Assembly: GCA_015179125.1 (NCBI GenBank)
Contig: WHVA01000062.1
Span: 186,001 to 250,000 of the forward strand
Length of the DNA stretch: 64,000 nt
DNA from: Gautieria morchelliformis
Taxonomy: Eukaryota > Basidiomycota > Agaricomycetes > Gomphales > Gomphaceae
Direction: 5' to 3'
A program made the translations under genes and the position numbers. The notes under the pieces are model-generated. The model saw only the letters and a program-made list of their open reading frames with translations. It did not search any database and had not been told where the DNA came from. Positions 44,290-56,179 of the stretch are shown piece after piece; the first letter of the stretch is position 1; each line of letters opens with the position of its first letter.

Positions 44290-46637
44290 TGCGTTGTTTG
44301 CCTCACCCGATTCAGGCATTATTGGCTGCCACCCTGTTGGATAGTGCTACTGATGCTGCGGTGATGCAAGCTGTTTTCCCACCAATTAGATTCATTTTTC
44401 GGCATCTATTGATTTTTCAGTTAGTGCTTTTTCGTCTTACTTATCCCCAAACGAGCCACGTCAATCGATATGGACGGCCCACTTTCTTAGCTAGGTGAAA
44501 TCGAGCTTAGGCCTACACGAGTTGAGACTTCCATGCCGTCTCTCCCGGAATCCTGATGCTTCTATACTTTGTCGTGAGGCTACCTTATGGGTGGTCGCCG
44601 TGAGCACAGAAGCATTGCTTTTGGTATGTTTCTTGCGACACCGGGCCTTTAGCCAGCCGACTTCCTGCAACCCCTTGCAGTCACTCGCCTCGACAGTTAA
44701 TTCTTCCCTCGGTGGTGTAAGAAGCACCTGTTGTCTGTGCGTAGAGAATGCGGAATTTAGATTATCAGGCCTTGATTCTTATATACATACCCTGCGGGGA
44801 CCATCCAATTGTTATAATTCCAAGAAAGTCTATGCGGTACGTGCATTTCTGTCTACTCTGTGATTCAGCGTCTCGGTTCCACTATCCCCCAAGTGAGCCT
44901 TAGATGATCATGTTCGGGCCAGAAAGCAGCGTCGGCGCCGCCTCACAATATAACGACAAAAGAAACCAGAGATGACTCCTTCATGAAAAGATTTGTTTAT
45001 GCATGTCATCCGATACACAACATCTAGCGATTCAAAACGTGGTCAGCCCCTCAAATAATAGAGAACGAAACAAAATGGTATCACACCTTCAGTGATGATG
45101 AGCCGCTACTCATCAAAAAACGACATCGAACACATCCACATTATGACGCCCCGCCGTGCTCAAACTAGCTTGGGTGTGCAGAATACGAGCCTCTAGACCT
45201 TCGGCGCGGAGCTTGGCCCATTCGGGAACGGCCTCCAACAAAGTGCGCTCCATGAGGAGTCGGAGTTCATTAAGTGCTTCAAGCTCAGCAGGTTGGGTGA
45301 TATGGGGTTCCCGCAGGAGATCCGAAAATCTTGGGAGAATAGACCATAGGGGGACAACACACGCCCCCTCCCAATCTATCACGCCTGTGATAATAGTAGG
45401 ATCATCGCTGTCGACCATGATATTGTGTGAGCCCAAATCAACGTGAAAAAGAGCATTTATGGACCATGGCGAAGGATCGGAGGTTTCGCTGATGTCGAGA
45501 TAAGGCAGCGGTGCAGCCTTAATATCCGCAATGACAGGGATCGTGTTGGATATTGCTTCTTCAGCCCAGGGTATCTCTCGTGGAAAATCCATGTCTAGAC
45601 GCGCCAAAGCCAAAAGCCAGTCTCTTGCGCAAGAAAATGGGCCGCACTTGCTCCGGTCCGGCGGCGCCTTCGTTTTCCCAACATTTGTAGGCATAAATGT
45701 CATAGGGCCAACGTAGAAGCTGATTTTGTCATCATCTCCAGAAGCGTTTATGCTCCCAATGGCTCCAGGACGGAGCCGCATGAGCTGTGCCCACACCTCG
45801 ACGACGGCAAGGCCCACTTTTCGACGTTGATCAACGGACAACTCCGGCCATTTCAAATAGAGGTTTGTTCCTTGAATCTGAAGGGGATCATCTAAGTCAA
45901 ACACTCATATCATATTACGCTCGACCCACATCTTCTAAAAGCATCCATTCTCCTCCAACCTCGCCATTTTTATCCTTATCATGGTAATATACTTCGGGGA
46001 CTGGGATAGAACTATGTATTTTCACATATCTCATCGCAGCAATCTAAGGGAGGATAAGATACTTTGTCAAACGTGATATCCGAATGCGTGGCGAACCTCT
46101 GCTTCCATGGTGTCTTCGGGGTAAACTCCAGCCCCGTATTCTATGAAACTTGGGGAGAGGACCCGCCCAATCACGGTACGTCCGTCATCCATGGTAACAC
46201 GGTATACCTAGATATAAGCCCAATCAGACATATCAATTGTTGCAATCAACGTTGTCGTGACATGGGGCCATCATCATCCTAATTAGCAGAACACAAACTT
46301 TGTGGTTTGCACCTGAAGTAAGTTCGTGAACAGATAGGACAAGTTGGTGATTTGTGAGCATTTACCAATACTGACGCCGTCCAACCTGGTGCATCGAGCA
46401 CCCAATAGTTCCTGTGCTCTCTCCCCAATCAGATGCGATCGATAACCCCAACCATCCTTCTCATAATGTACCACGTTTGTGTTTGGTGAAGACGAAAGGT
46501 CATCGCTCATGAGTATCGATCTGTGGTCGATGGCACAGAACTTAAGGTTCGTGATCCATCAGTGTGTGCATGACCTAATAATGTCACGCAAGCAATGGTC
46601 ACAGTCCTCTTATGGACATTGGCTAAATATTCGCACG
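44290..46637. repeat. Segmental duplication, unit 2
   Basis: Direct-orientation counterpart of 40004-42166. It is about 185 bp longer because of several small insertions, among them about 70 bp left of the gene (44800-44960) and 40 bp in the second intron of the kinase gene. Coding exons have identical lengths in both units. Confidence 0.85.
45113..46510 (-). CDS. Aminoglycoside phosphotransferase-like kinase, copy 2
   Basis: Exons 46510-46366, 46312-46299 (14 nt), 46207-46097, 46043-45930 and 45877-45113 have the same lengths as in copy 1 and give 382 aa. Key motifs are conserved: HVDLGSHNIMVD, GVIDWEGACVVPLW and SSIPVPEVYYHD. Intron 2 is 91 bp against 51 bp in copy 1 because of a 40-bp insertion. 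Differences from copy 1 are mostly single substitutions (for example MSDDLSSSP against MNDERSSSP, DSDDPT against DSNDPT). Equal exon lengths with indels only in introns and flanks indicate that both copies have been kept functional since duplication. Substrate unknown. Confidence 0.85.
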
Positions 46638-47858
46638 GTGCCAAACGATCAGGCGACCTCGGGGACTCCACATTCCAACACACACAAGCCACACGTATCG
46701 CACCATTATATACCTAAGTGACACGCATCATCAGTTGATACGACAATCGAGCAGCCGCAACCGAGGTCCGAGCCCTATGGCTATCAGCCAAAGCCATTCA
46801 CCGGGCGCGTTGAGTCGACCAATCGATTCAGGTGGAGCATGCGTAGGCGCCGTACGATGGTACATGCACGGTATCCCTTCATCATCTATTCCACATCATT
46901 GTCCGCCTCCTTTCCCCGGTAGTATAAAACAAACTATATGTATTCTCATAAGCAATTACAGTAACGAGTCACAAGCTGCATGTGATGATGTGATCACCTC
47001 ATCAAGTCCACAAACTCTTTCTCACTCTTCTAGCCAACCTCAAGTTATAGGTTTGGTCATCTATTTCCACCAACCTTTCCGAGTAACTACACCTTACACC
47101 TAATCACACAACACATCACTGTTACAGACTGGGACGACTCTGTCATACGAATTCAAACTTCTAACACCGCACTGTAGGAAGAATAAGCGCTATATTTCAG
47201 TTCCGCTTGCACTACAGCTAAATTACAGTACCGACTTGTACTGAAATTTAGTCCCCAAAAAATAATTTCACAGAGCACTAAAAATCAGTACTATACAAGT
47301 ACTGAAATTTAAGTACAGGACAAAATGCAAAGTCAAACAGTACAGTACCAATGACCAATGAATTAGCTTTTCTACCTAATCATGATCAATCTCCGGGTCC
47401 ACAAACACCATCTTCGAAATCGCCGCTTCTGTCGACTGCAGACGGCTGCTTGTGTACGCGTCACTGCTTTTTTTCCGCAAGTCTTTTGATTCTCCGCTTT
47501 AATAGCCTTCCTTCCTCAACCCCATTGCAAGCGCATACATCTGCTGCCTTGGGCGGATCAACACACCGGTGCTGAGACACGCGGAATCCGCCATCGACGC
47601 TAAACTATTCTCTGACTCTGACAGACGTCCTCGACAACTTTAGCGCGACGCCTCAGGAGTGACGTGGATGAGGGAGGTCGATCTTGGAAGATTTGGGTGG
47701 GTACATATTTGTCCCCTTTTTGATTATTTGGGGCGTTGGGGTGCTGACCGGCCTTTGCATTCTCCACTCGACACCCATCACTTTCTTTTCTCATCACTTT
47801 CTTTTCTCGTCACTTTCTTTTCTCTTTCTCATACTCTACACATTCTCTTAGCTCAAAC
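46638..47858. other. Intergenic with an AT-rich palindromic repeat
   Basis: A plus frame at 46735-47103 is Ser/Pro-rich without motifs. At about 47200-47325 the sequence contains CACTAAAAATCAGTAC facing GTACTGAAATTTAAGT. These motifs recur in the element at 50370-50594, so this is probably a decayed copy of the same family. The last 60 bp are a pyrimidine-rich stretch before the next coding fragment. Confidence 0.45.
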
Positions 47859-48090
47859 ATGCTTTCCAAGATGCCCCCAGCTGGTAAACCCACCCATTTT
47901 CTTGGTCTCGAGTTGGCAACCGAGCAGCTGTGCGCTGTTGTCGCCGACGAGCAGCTCGACCTTGTCGCCGCTGAGGCGGTCTATTTTGACACTGACTTAT
48001 CAGAGTATCAGTAAGTAGGACACCTCTCCGGGATCGCGTAAGCGTTGACTCTATCGGATTCGTCAGAACCCACGGTTCGATCCTTATCAT
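47859..48090 (+). pseudogene. Xylulokinase N-terminal fragment
   Basis: The plus frame starts MLSKMPPAGKPTHFLGLELA and continues TEQLCAVVADEQLDLVAAEA and YFDTDLSEY. It matches the first strands of the FGGY-family xylulokinase ATPase fold (FLGLDLSTQQLK...FDSDLPEY). A GTAAGT donor follows at about 48013, and the next in-frame exon offers only THGS before similarity is lost. The rest of the about 550-aa enzyme, which phosphorylates D-xylulose, is absent here. This is a 5' fragment, possibly translocated or truncated by rearrangement. Confidence 0.6.
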
Positions 48091-48384
48091 TCTACGCACC
48101 TTCCACGTCGTGTGTTCGCAGTGGGCGCCCCTCTGCAGTCGCTACCAAACCATCGCGTACAAACTGTGACCTCTTATGTTTTTTCTCTTCTTTCACTGAT
48201 GGACATGACATCGTACTTATAATCTTCGCAGCGATTGGCTGTGACCCGCCCTATGGATGCTTCCTGTAGATGTACAGGCCATGGCCAATGAGTGGTATGT
48301 CATCTGTTCACCCCAGTGATAGCTTACTCAGCTTGCGTCCGGATTTTTGTTGTTGTTGTTGTTGCCGCTGTGTGTTCAGTCTCG

Positions 48385-48925
48385 GAGTCACCCGCGCGGG
48401 CGTCGAGCAGGTGTGTCGTCTCCCCCATCCCCTGTCATCACGGACGCTGACCCCGCGGACCATGCCGCCGCCCAGCTCATCCAACACGCCAACGTCGTGT
48501 TCTTCTCGTAAGCCACCGCGTCCCCCTGCGCCTGTGCCTGTGCATGTGCATCACCGTGTACTTTGTACTGACCGCCGCGCAGGAAGCCCTACGCCCACAC
48601 CATCGCCCCCGCCGCCTCCCCACGCGCCTTCCTCAGCTCCATGTCCGCCCACGCCACGCTGCACGCCCTCCTCGTCGCCGACTGGGGCACCCAGGGCGCT
48701 GCGCTCCTCGGCATCCCCACGCGCAAGTACCTCCAGAGCTCCGGGTGGGTCGAGCCGTCCGGCCCCGCGTGGGACGCCGCCGCGGGCGCGGGCACGCTCG
48801 CAAGCGTGCAGATGGGCAGCGGCTTCTGGGAGGACAGCCGCCCGCGGAGCGGCGTCACTCTCACGGGGAGCGACACGTTGCAATGGACCGCGGGCACTGT
48901 GCCCACGCAGGAGGCCCCAGTGACG
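48385..48925 (+). pseudogene. PfkB-like sugar kinase fragment
   Basis: Two exon-like stretches joined by a GT-AG intron (48511-48583) read DADPADHAAAQLIQHANVVF, then FSKPYAHTIAPAASPRAFL and ALLVADWGTQGAALLGIPTR, followed by KYLQSSGWVEP. The pattern 'residue of an address-like strand, then WG..GA' is typical of ribokinase/ketohexokinase-like PfkB proteins of agaricomycetes. The diagnostic C-terminal DTxGAGD motif is not found, and downstream the sequence becomes an Ala/Thr/Arg-rich low-complexity frame. It may be a truncated gene, or an exon set whose remaining parts I could not recover. Confidence 0.4.
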
Positions 48926-50369
48926 CCTACGCCTACGCGACAGCGGCACAGACGAACGACACCGCGACGTGGACCCGCAAGATCACGGTGACGAGGGACA
49001 ACAGGAATGAGATGGGAACAAGGGAGCACGAGGGAAGAGTGAACGGGACAAGGGAGAGCGTGACGAGGCAGAGAGGGGAGACGGCGGAGGCGGCAAGGAC
49101 ACAGGACGAAGCTACACAGACGGTCCAGAGCATGACCCAGTCCCACACGGTATCCCCACACAACCCCGCGACGAATACTCGCGAGCGCACGAACGACGCG
49201 GCGACGGGGACATGCGAGGACACGTCACAGAGACGCAACGCAGGGCAGGGAACACCCAAGAACACGCTGACGCGCGGGACAGCGGCACAGGCGAACGACG
49301 TCGCAGCACAGACCCACGAGATGATGGGGACAAAGGAGACAGGGACCAGGCAGAGGGATAGGGACAGAAAAGGGACAGAAGCGGCCAGAAAGACCAATGA
49401 GGACGCGACAGGGACACGCGAGATCACGGAGCCGGAGAGCCAGAGTGCCATCCACACAGCACCCCTAGATGACCCCACAAAGCACACCCTTATCGCCATG
49501 ACCGCCACGACGACTCGCGAGCCCACGGCACCGACGAAAAACGCCGTGAAGCAGGCCCAGGAGACGAGTAACAAGGGGCCGAGGGAAAGGGAGACGAGGG
49601 GGATGGGAATGAGTGACAGAGAGATGGTGAGGAGGGGGACAGCGGCGGCACAGGCGTCGAGGACTCAAGACGCAGCCACGCGGACACCTGATGACATGAC
49701 AGGGGCCACAGCAACACCACACGACCCCATGACGAATACTCACGAGTGCACGACGCGCACAAACGGCGCGGGTGAGGAGGGGGAGCCCCAGTGCGCGCCG
49801 TCAGACGGCGACGCGGACTCGCAGCGCACCTCGCTCGAGACGGAGCGCTCGGCTTGTAGTGTCGTGTGTGTGGATGTCCCTTCCTATACGATGTTCTACT
49901 CTCAGGCGAAATTGACGTATGCAGCTCCTATCTATTTGCACCATCACTCACCTGCGTCGTTGTATATCAAGGAAATGGCCCACAGTACCCTGCGCAGTGC
50001 GTCCACCCCTGATTCCTCTCCTGCTCAGTGTTGAGTTCGACACCGCCTCTCTTGTCTGCCCTTGCTGTCTTCCCCTCGTCCAGAGGCCACAAATTCGTCC
50101 GTGGCTACCTCGACTGGGGACCCACCTTCGCGCTTAATGCTGTCTCCAAGACCTTCGGCTGATGGATGCAATGCCACTCGTACTCGCAGGGGTTTCCCAC
50201 ATATTCCCTCGAATGGACGCCGGAATTCCTGTGGGTCGATTTGTTACCAGTCCTGTCAGGCGCTGCACCAGCTCATACTTCAGTTCATTGTGGCTGCATA
50301 TCTCAGTGTTTCCGTCCTGCTTCCATCCGGTACCCATTCATATCCGCTCGCTAGGCAATAATAAATGTC
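48926..50369. other. GC-rich low-complexity stretch
   Basis: A plus frame (48544-50034, 496 codons) remains open through this region but is dominated by Thr, Arg, Glu, Ala and Asp (for example AAQTHEMMGTKETGTRQRDR) with no domain. Irregular repeats of ACG/GACA-type motifs explain the openness on both strands. At 50080-50340 a coding-like stretch (RGYLDWGPTFALNAVSKTFG) is followed by a stop and is unidentified. Confidence 0.35.
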
Positions 50370-50594
50370 CCTAAAAATTAGTTTTGAATGTACTGTTTAT
50401 TAGTGCTAAACAAGCTGGAATTCAGTTCTTTTTGAGCTAAAAAAACAGTACAAAGTGGGACATTTTCACTACTAGAAATCAGTTCATGGTCGAAGGGGCC
50501 GGGAACACTTCGGGAGCTAAAAATCAGTGCTCAAGTACTGATTTTTAGCTGGTTTTGTACTGAAAATCAAGTTCCGTTTCATCTGATTTTTAGG
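50370..50594. mobile_element. AT-rich MITE-like element with internal palindrome
   Basis: The ends CCTAAAAATTAG (50370-50381) and CTGATTTTTAGG (50583-50594) are inverse complements with one mismatch. Inside, AGCTAAAAATCAGT faces ACTGATTTTTAGCT (50515-50550). A related palindrome occurs near 47275-47325. No unambiguous target-site duplication was found, so the classification is tentative. Confidence 0.5.
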
Positions 50595-51431
50595 TGCCGG
50601 CGCTTTCTGCAGTGACCGCACACGTCGGAATGCATGCAGGTCGTGAGTTTGACATCATTGCGGCAGTACTACTGAGAGGCGTATTCATTATGCTACAGAG
50701 ACTGGACATGGACACTAGTCCGATGTTGCAGTTTGCTTTCAATGGAGGCGCCCCCGAGCAGTGGCGGAACACATATTCACGCACGGGCAAGGTGCATTAA
50801 TTCTTGGAGGGGAAAGTGTGTGGAGCAGGAGGGGGTAGCGGGGGTTTGAGGTAAGGGACTTGAAGGGAGGGGGAGGGGGGAGAAGGGGGCCGAGGGAAAG
50901 GAATAGAAAGGACAAGAGAAAAGAGATCGAGGAATAATGACAGGAAGCGCGCGAGATGACACCCCATGAAAATATCAATTTTTTTACCCCATTTTTAATC
51001 GTGTCATTGCTCTGCGTCGCTCTATGTTGACTAGTTTTCAGTGCAATTCTATACCCACCGAACATTGGAAACGGCACGAGGTTTATAATTAAATTCTGTA
51101 GTCTTATGTAATATTACATTTAGATTGCAAGAAAGGCAAGAAACGAATGTTTTATAAACACACAGTTGGTGCGACCACGACGATGTAAAGGAGAGAGGTA
51201 CAGAGTTATCTGAGGAGATTTATAAAAAAATGAATGAGAAACTTCAGAGAGAGAAAATATCCATGATAATGTAAAGGAGTGACAACAGTAGAGGCTTGAT
51301 TGGCGAAAATGAGAAAACCACGGGGCTTGAGAGGATGGAAAATATAGCAGGCCTATGGACAACAAGTCAATCACAATATTCTTTTAAGTCATGGATAAAC
51401 ACGGCACCTGTGAGAGATTACGCTCATGACC
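50595..51431. other. Intergenic, 3' flank of the NRPS
   Basis: No supported gene. A purine-rich tract (about 50820-50930) gives spurious minus frames. Confidence 0.35.
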
Positions 51432-53010
51432 TTACAGCGTATCCAACCGAGTCTGCGGATCCTCCAGCATACCGTCTATAATCCCTACCAGCATGTCACC
51501 GACAGCCTCAGCAGCTTCAGTCGAGTAGACTCGAGAGTCATACTTCAAACGCAGGGTGTAACCAGTCGAAGTCTTAAAGACTTCAAGCATAAGGGCGTAA
51601 TTGACAGGCATCGTCACCTTGGAAAGCGCCATGACGATCCACCGCATGTGATCTATGGGACCTGATGCCGGCTCGAAAGGCTGGAACAGGAAAAGGCACT
51701 TGTTTCCGTTAGCCTGTCGATCAACACTGAGGGATTTGTAGATGTCATCAAGTCCAACGGTCCCGTTCTCGGTTGTCTTCCAGAATAGCGACTGCGTGTC
51801 CTTGAGTAAACTTTGAACAGTAGTATGCGGCTGTAATGAGGATCGGAACGGAATGAAGTTGGCGCAGGTCCCATTGATCATTTGTGCGTCCTCTAATTCG
51901 ACGTTTCGGCCAGTCACGAGGTTGTCGTACGAAACATCGTCGCTGCTGCTCAGACGGCGTAATAAGAGGGAGAACGCAGCTTGAAACGCAATGGAAACAG
52001 TGGAGCCGCATTGTGGAGCAAATGTGTCTACCCGGGAATTCACCTTGCGTAACACCGTTCCACTCACTCGGGGTTGTTGAGTCACTGCGGGGTAAGAGAA
52101 TGTATTTCCCTTCAGCAGTTCTGTCCAGAAAGCAAGTGGTGTCGATTTGTCGAGGCCGTGAATGTAATCGGTAAACGTTTGGAATGGCACTGGCTCTTCG
52201 ATTGGCTCTTCTCGGGCCATAGCAACAAACTGAGAGTCAAAGATGCGCAACAGAGTGCCGTCATACATGGCATGGTCCAACTTGATCGCAAGGAATCGCG
52301 AACCGTCCGGCAAAACGATGAGACGATACTTGACGAAAGGTTTGGATAAACTGTAAGGTTGGTCCCACATGTCTTGGATAACCCGCTCCTTGGTCATCTC
52401 GTCTGGAACCTCTACCGTCTCCAAGTCAAGGACCGGATCCTTGAGCGTTACTTGTAACCAGCCATCATTGTTGTCCTGGAGATACATCGTCCGTAGGATG
52501 GCATTCTTCTGAGTGAGTTGTCGAGTGAGGACGACCCATCGACCAAAATCGAGGTCCGAAGGGATGGGCCTAACCGTTAATAGTTGCCAGTACTGGCCAT
52601 CGCTGTGTCCCTGGGTGAGGAACTCTACTTGACCTGGGACCGCACGGGCCACGCTCTCGACGGCGTCGCGTTCAATACCCCCCGCGGCGAGCTGCTCGTA
52701 TACCCTGGGACCCGGCTCGTATAGAACCTGACGAGCAATAGAATCCCCAGTACGTTTCGAAGGCTTCATAGCTGTTGCCATATCCCTGAGCACCGGGATG
52801 GCAAGAACATCACCCACTGAGAGAGAAAACCCTGCCCGACGACACCTGCTCACAAGGTTGATAGCGGTAATGGAGTCGCCCCCCATTGAAAAGAATGAAG
52901 ACATTACGCTGATTGACCCACGCTCTATCTGCAGCAGCTCTCCCCAAATTTCTTGAAGAACTTCTTCCTCTGTTGTCTGAGGGGGGATCATCTGGACAAC
53001 ACCGCCCAGA
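51432..53010 (-). CDS. Intact terminal T-C part of the NRPS
   Basis: An uninterrupted frame reads the last thiolation domain (SSFFSMGGDSITAINLVSRC, phosphopantetheine Ser in GGDS) and a full condensation domain. The condensation active site appears as LDHAMYDGTL: the first His of HHxxxDG is Asp, while the catalytic second His, the Asp and the Gly are kept. Another block is DNLVTGRNVELEDAQMINGT. Terminal condensation domains in fungal NRPSs often release or cyclise the product. It is the longest unbroken piece of the locus (about 525 codons). The open frame extends upstream to 53117, but that part is out of register with the preceding A domain. Confidence 0.7.
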
Positions 53011-53039
53011 GAGTACTCGTTAATTGTACGGCATCCATT

Positions 53040-54757
53040 TCTTGGACCAGTCGAGATATCGTCCGGCGATCTGCCTTTCCAGACGGCATGAGAGGGAAAG
53101 ACGATACAGGTATCCAAACTCTGGGGATCATGTATGGAGGAAGCGTAGTCAGGTTGCTGCTGAGGGTCTCGGCATCCTCGGCGTGGGACTGTGCGGGTAA
53201 TATTTCGAAGACGTCCGACTTTGACTTGCTGAAGACGCAGAGGGCGACGAGCTGTTCTTTCCCTGGGTTTCGATGAGAGCTATGATGCAGTCAGAGACTT
53301 GCTTCGTCTGAAGGATGGCCTGCTCTATCTCTCCCAATTCGATACGGTGGCCGTGGAGCTTCTTCTGCTGGTCCTTTCGTCCGAAGCACTCCAACTCACC
53401 ACCGGGAAGCCAGCGAACTAGGTCACCAGTCCGGTATAACCGCTCACCTCGCCACTCGACGAAGGCCTTCGCTGTGATATCGTCTCGTTTCAGATAGCCA
53501 CTCGCGAGCTGCGGTCCGCTTAGCAGAGCTCTCCCATTGCTCCAAAAGGTACGAGTTCGAGACTGTCGACCGCGAGGACCGCGGCGGACACGGTTGGCAA
53601 AGGCTTCCCGATGATCTTCGCACTGTCTCCCGTTCTAACAATTGCCATAGTAGCAAATATGGAGGCTTCCGTCGGACCGTACCGTTGATAACAGTGCATC
53701 TTGGCGTCCATCTGGCGACGAGGTCAGGCGTCATGGGTTCGCCGCCAATAATGATGGTGGTGATACCGGGTACGTCGTCCGGCGTGATAAGCTTGGCAAC
53801 AGTCGGCGTGAGGAAAATCTGAGTAACACCCATACTGTTGATACAGAGAGCGAGGTCAGACAGCAAATCCGCCGTGGGGCAAGGCACAATGTGGCGCCGC
53901 TCCCAAGCACAGTGAATATGTCGGAAACTGAGACGTCGAAGACGTAGTTCGAAAAAAGTAAGGTTCTCCATTCTCGTCCACAACGCTCAAGGTCGATGAT
54001 GCTTTCAATGGCGGTGGAGACTGCACCATGCGGTATCAAAACCCTTTGGGGGCCCCGTGCTTCCGGAGGTATAGATTGTATACGCTAAATCGCTGGAGGC
54101 GAGGTTTGGGACGGGATAATTAGGACAATGCCCAGATAAGTCGAGGTCATTAACCAAGATGGTTTCGAGGCCAGCCGTGGTAAAGATGTTGGCGTGTTCC
54201 CGGTCACATATGATTAACTTAGCCTCTACGTCTCCCGCGATAAAAGTGTTTCTTTGTGGTGGATTTCCCGGGTCCAAGGGACATAGACCCCGCCTGCCTT
54301 AAGCACAGCAAGTATAGATACTATCATGTTTACTGATCTATAGCACCTGGTGAGTAAAATAATGGACCTAGAAGAGCATAACTGCTCACCTTTCCAGACA
54401 TATAGGGACAAATACATTGGGGCCAACACCTTTCGCACGTAGAATGGTGGCCAGACGGTTGGCGCGATTGTTGAGTTGAATATACGACACATACTCGCTA
54501 CTTTGCCATTGAATGGCAATGTGATGTGGCGTCGCGGCAACCCACCGTTCGAAACGGGAGTGTAAGAAGTCGCTGGATCCGCCTTCAATACGCGGTGAGA
54601 GTGATAGAAGCTGGGTGCGTTCGGCTTCCCCAAGGGTCGAGAGGCTTGAAATCGCAGTCTGAGGCGTTGCCACCATCGCCTCGACAGCTGTGATGACTTG
54701 GTCCAAGATGAATCCAGCGTATTCCGGAGTAAAATCAGAGCTCAGGCGGAATGTCAT
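53040..54757 (-). pseudogene. NRPS module 2 adenylation domain, broken
   Basis: Read on minus: RFERWVAATPHHIAIQW, NRLATILRAKGVGPNVFVP, the 54-bp intron, ILAVLKAGGVYVP, A3 YTIYTSGSTGPPKG, A5 RYGPTEASIFAT, A7 YRTGDLVRW, A8 GRKDQQKKLHGHRIELGEIE and A10-like MPSGKADRR. At least seven frame changes are needed in 1.7 kb. The order and spacing of cores are normal, so the lesions are point-like rather than deletions. Substrate specificity cannot be read reliably through the breaks. Confidence 0.7.
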
Positions 54758-54849
54758 GGTCTCGTCATCTTCCGCGATTGCATCGAGTGTGGTGTATTCA
54801 GTTCTCCATGCCGGTTGCAGCCCGTGAGGGCGGAAGACATCCTGTGTGC

Positions 54850-55890
54850 CTGTCGGAAATTGTTATCAGATTGATGTGTAAAGAACTCCATGGTTGGCAG
54901 CTCACCCGAACCCAGTGGGGGAGATTTGACTAGAATATTCACGAGAGTGTCAACCAACCCAGAGTCATTCCCTGAAGACCGCAAGGCGTTGCGCATTCCG
55001 TGCTGTGCATGTAAGGTAATTGTCCACAAATCGTCTTGGACAGCACGAAGGTATTCAAGCACCATCAGGATCGGGTCGCATTGACACGATGAGGCACTGA
55101 GGCAAGCGTCGGACCGTTCATCAGTCCGATGTCCCTGATCGGTACATCGCGACCAGAAAGCGTCGTTGCAAACACAACGTCGTTGGAGCCGGTACGGGAG
55201 GACAATACCAACGCCCATGCGGCATATACGAGTGAACCCAATGTGAGTGAGTGCGCCTTGAGGAAAGGTTGAAACCTGGCCCGGACCATCCCGGTGACTG
55301 TATGCTTAGCTCCAGCGCCAGAGCCAAGCCTACTTGGAGTTGCACCTTTGAGATAGTGAGTCCAGAATTCATTTGCGCTGGCGGTGCCGACATCAATCAT
55401 ATAACGAACGAAGACATTGAACTGAGGCCGAGGAGAGGGCACCAGATCGTGGTAGACAGCGGCGACGTCCTCGTATACAAAGTGATTGCACCAATAGTCA
55501 AACAGGGAATGATGAGCCGTCACGACCAAGACTGACAGAGCTGGAAAAACGGCCATTCTGAAAAACGGCTCGCCAAGAACGAATCCACGATTCATGTCAT
55601 TGGCTTTGTACTCGGCGAGGCTCTCGAAACTCTCCTCCCATTGAAGGGGGTGATCAGATTTAAGCACGACCTGCAAGAAGACGCTCCATCCTCATTGAAG
55701 GATGTACGAAGGATGTCAGTTGTTGCAAAACCTTCTGGAATGCCGAGCGGAGACGGCCTTTGTCAACACCTTCGATATTCCACTCACGTTGGTACACGTA
55801 TTCAGAACCCCCAGCGACAGTGGAAGCTACAAGGGCTTCTTGCAGCGGTGACGACGGATAGGCATCATCGAAATAAGCCAGTCGCCTGCT
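54850..55890 (-). pseudogene. NRPS internal condensation domain
   Basis: The frame 55676-55065 reads VVTAHHSLFDYWCNHFVYED, where the HHxxxDG motif is HHSLFDY: both His and the Asp are present but Gly is Tyr. It continues with NDVVFATTLSGRDVPIRDIG and LMNGPTLASVPHRV. Condensation domains make the peptide bond between carrier-bound substrates. Flanking parts fall in other frames. Confidence 0.65.
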
Positions 55891-56179
55891 GTCAACGATG
55901 AGGATCAGGAAGAAGTGAAAAGCGCTCCGGAGTGGCATCCATCGACGCTGAGACCTCAACGAGGGTGCTGCCAACTCCCTGAGGGAAGATTCTGATAATG
56001 TTTGCTGCAGAAACACTGAGGCCATGATCTTGGAGTCTTGTAACCACCATAATAGCGTTTAAGGAAGAACCACCAAGTGTCAGAAATCCATCGTTGGGAT
56101 CGATAGATTCTGCCTTGAGTTTCAATACGTCCGCCCAGACTTGACGGAGAGTCATCTCGGTAGGGGTCAATGCCCGATT

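Noticed and set aside
48544-50034. 496-codon plus frame as a real long protein
   Set aside because: It is low complexity throughout, with no domain. Its first part is out of frame with the better PfkB-like reading, so it is treated as chance openness in biased sequence.
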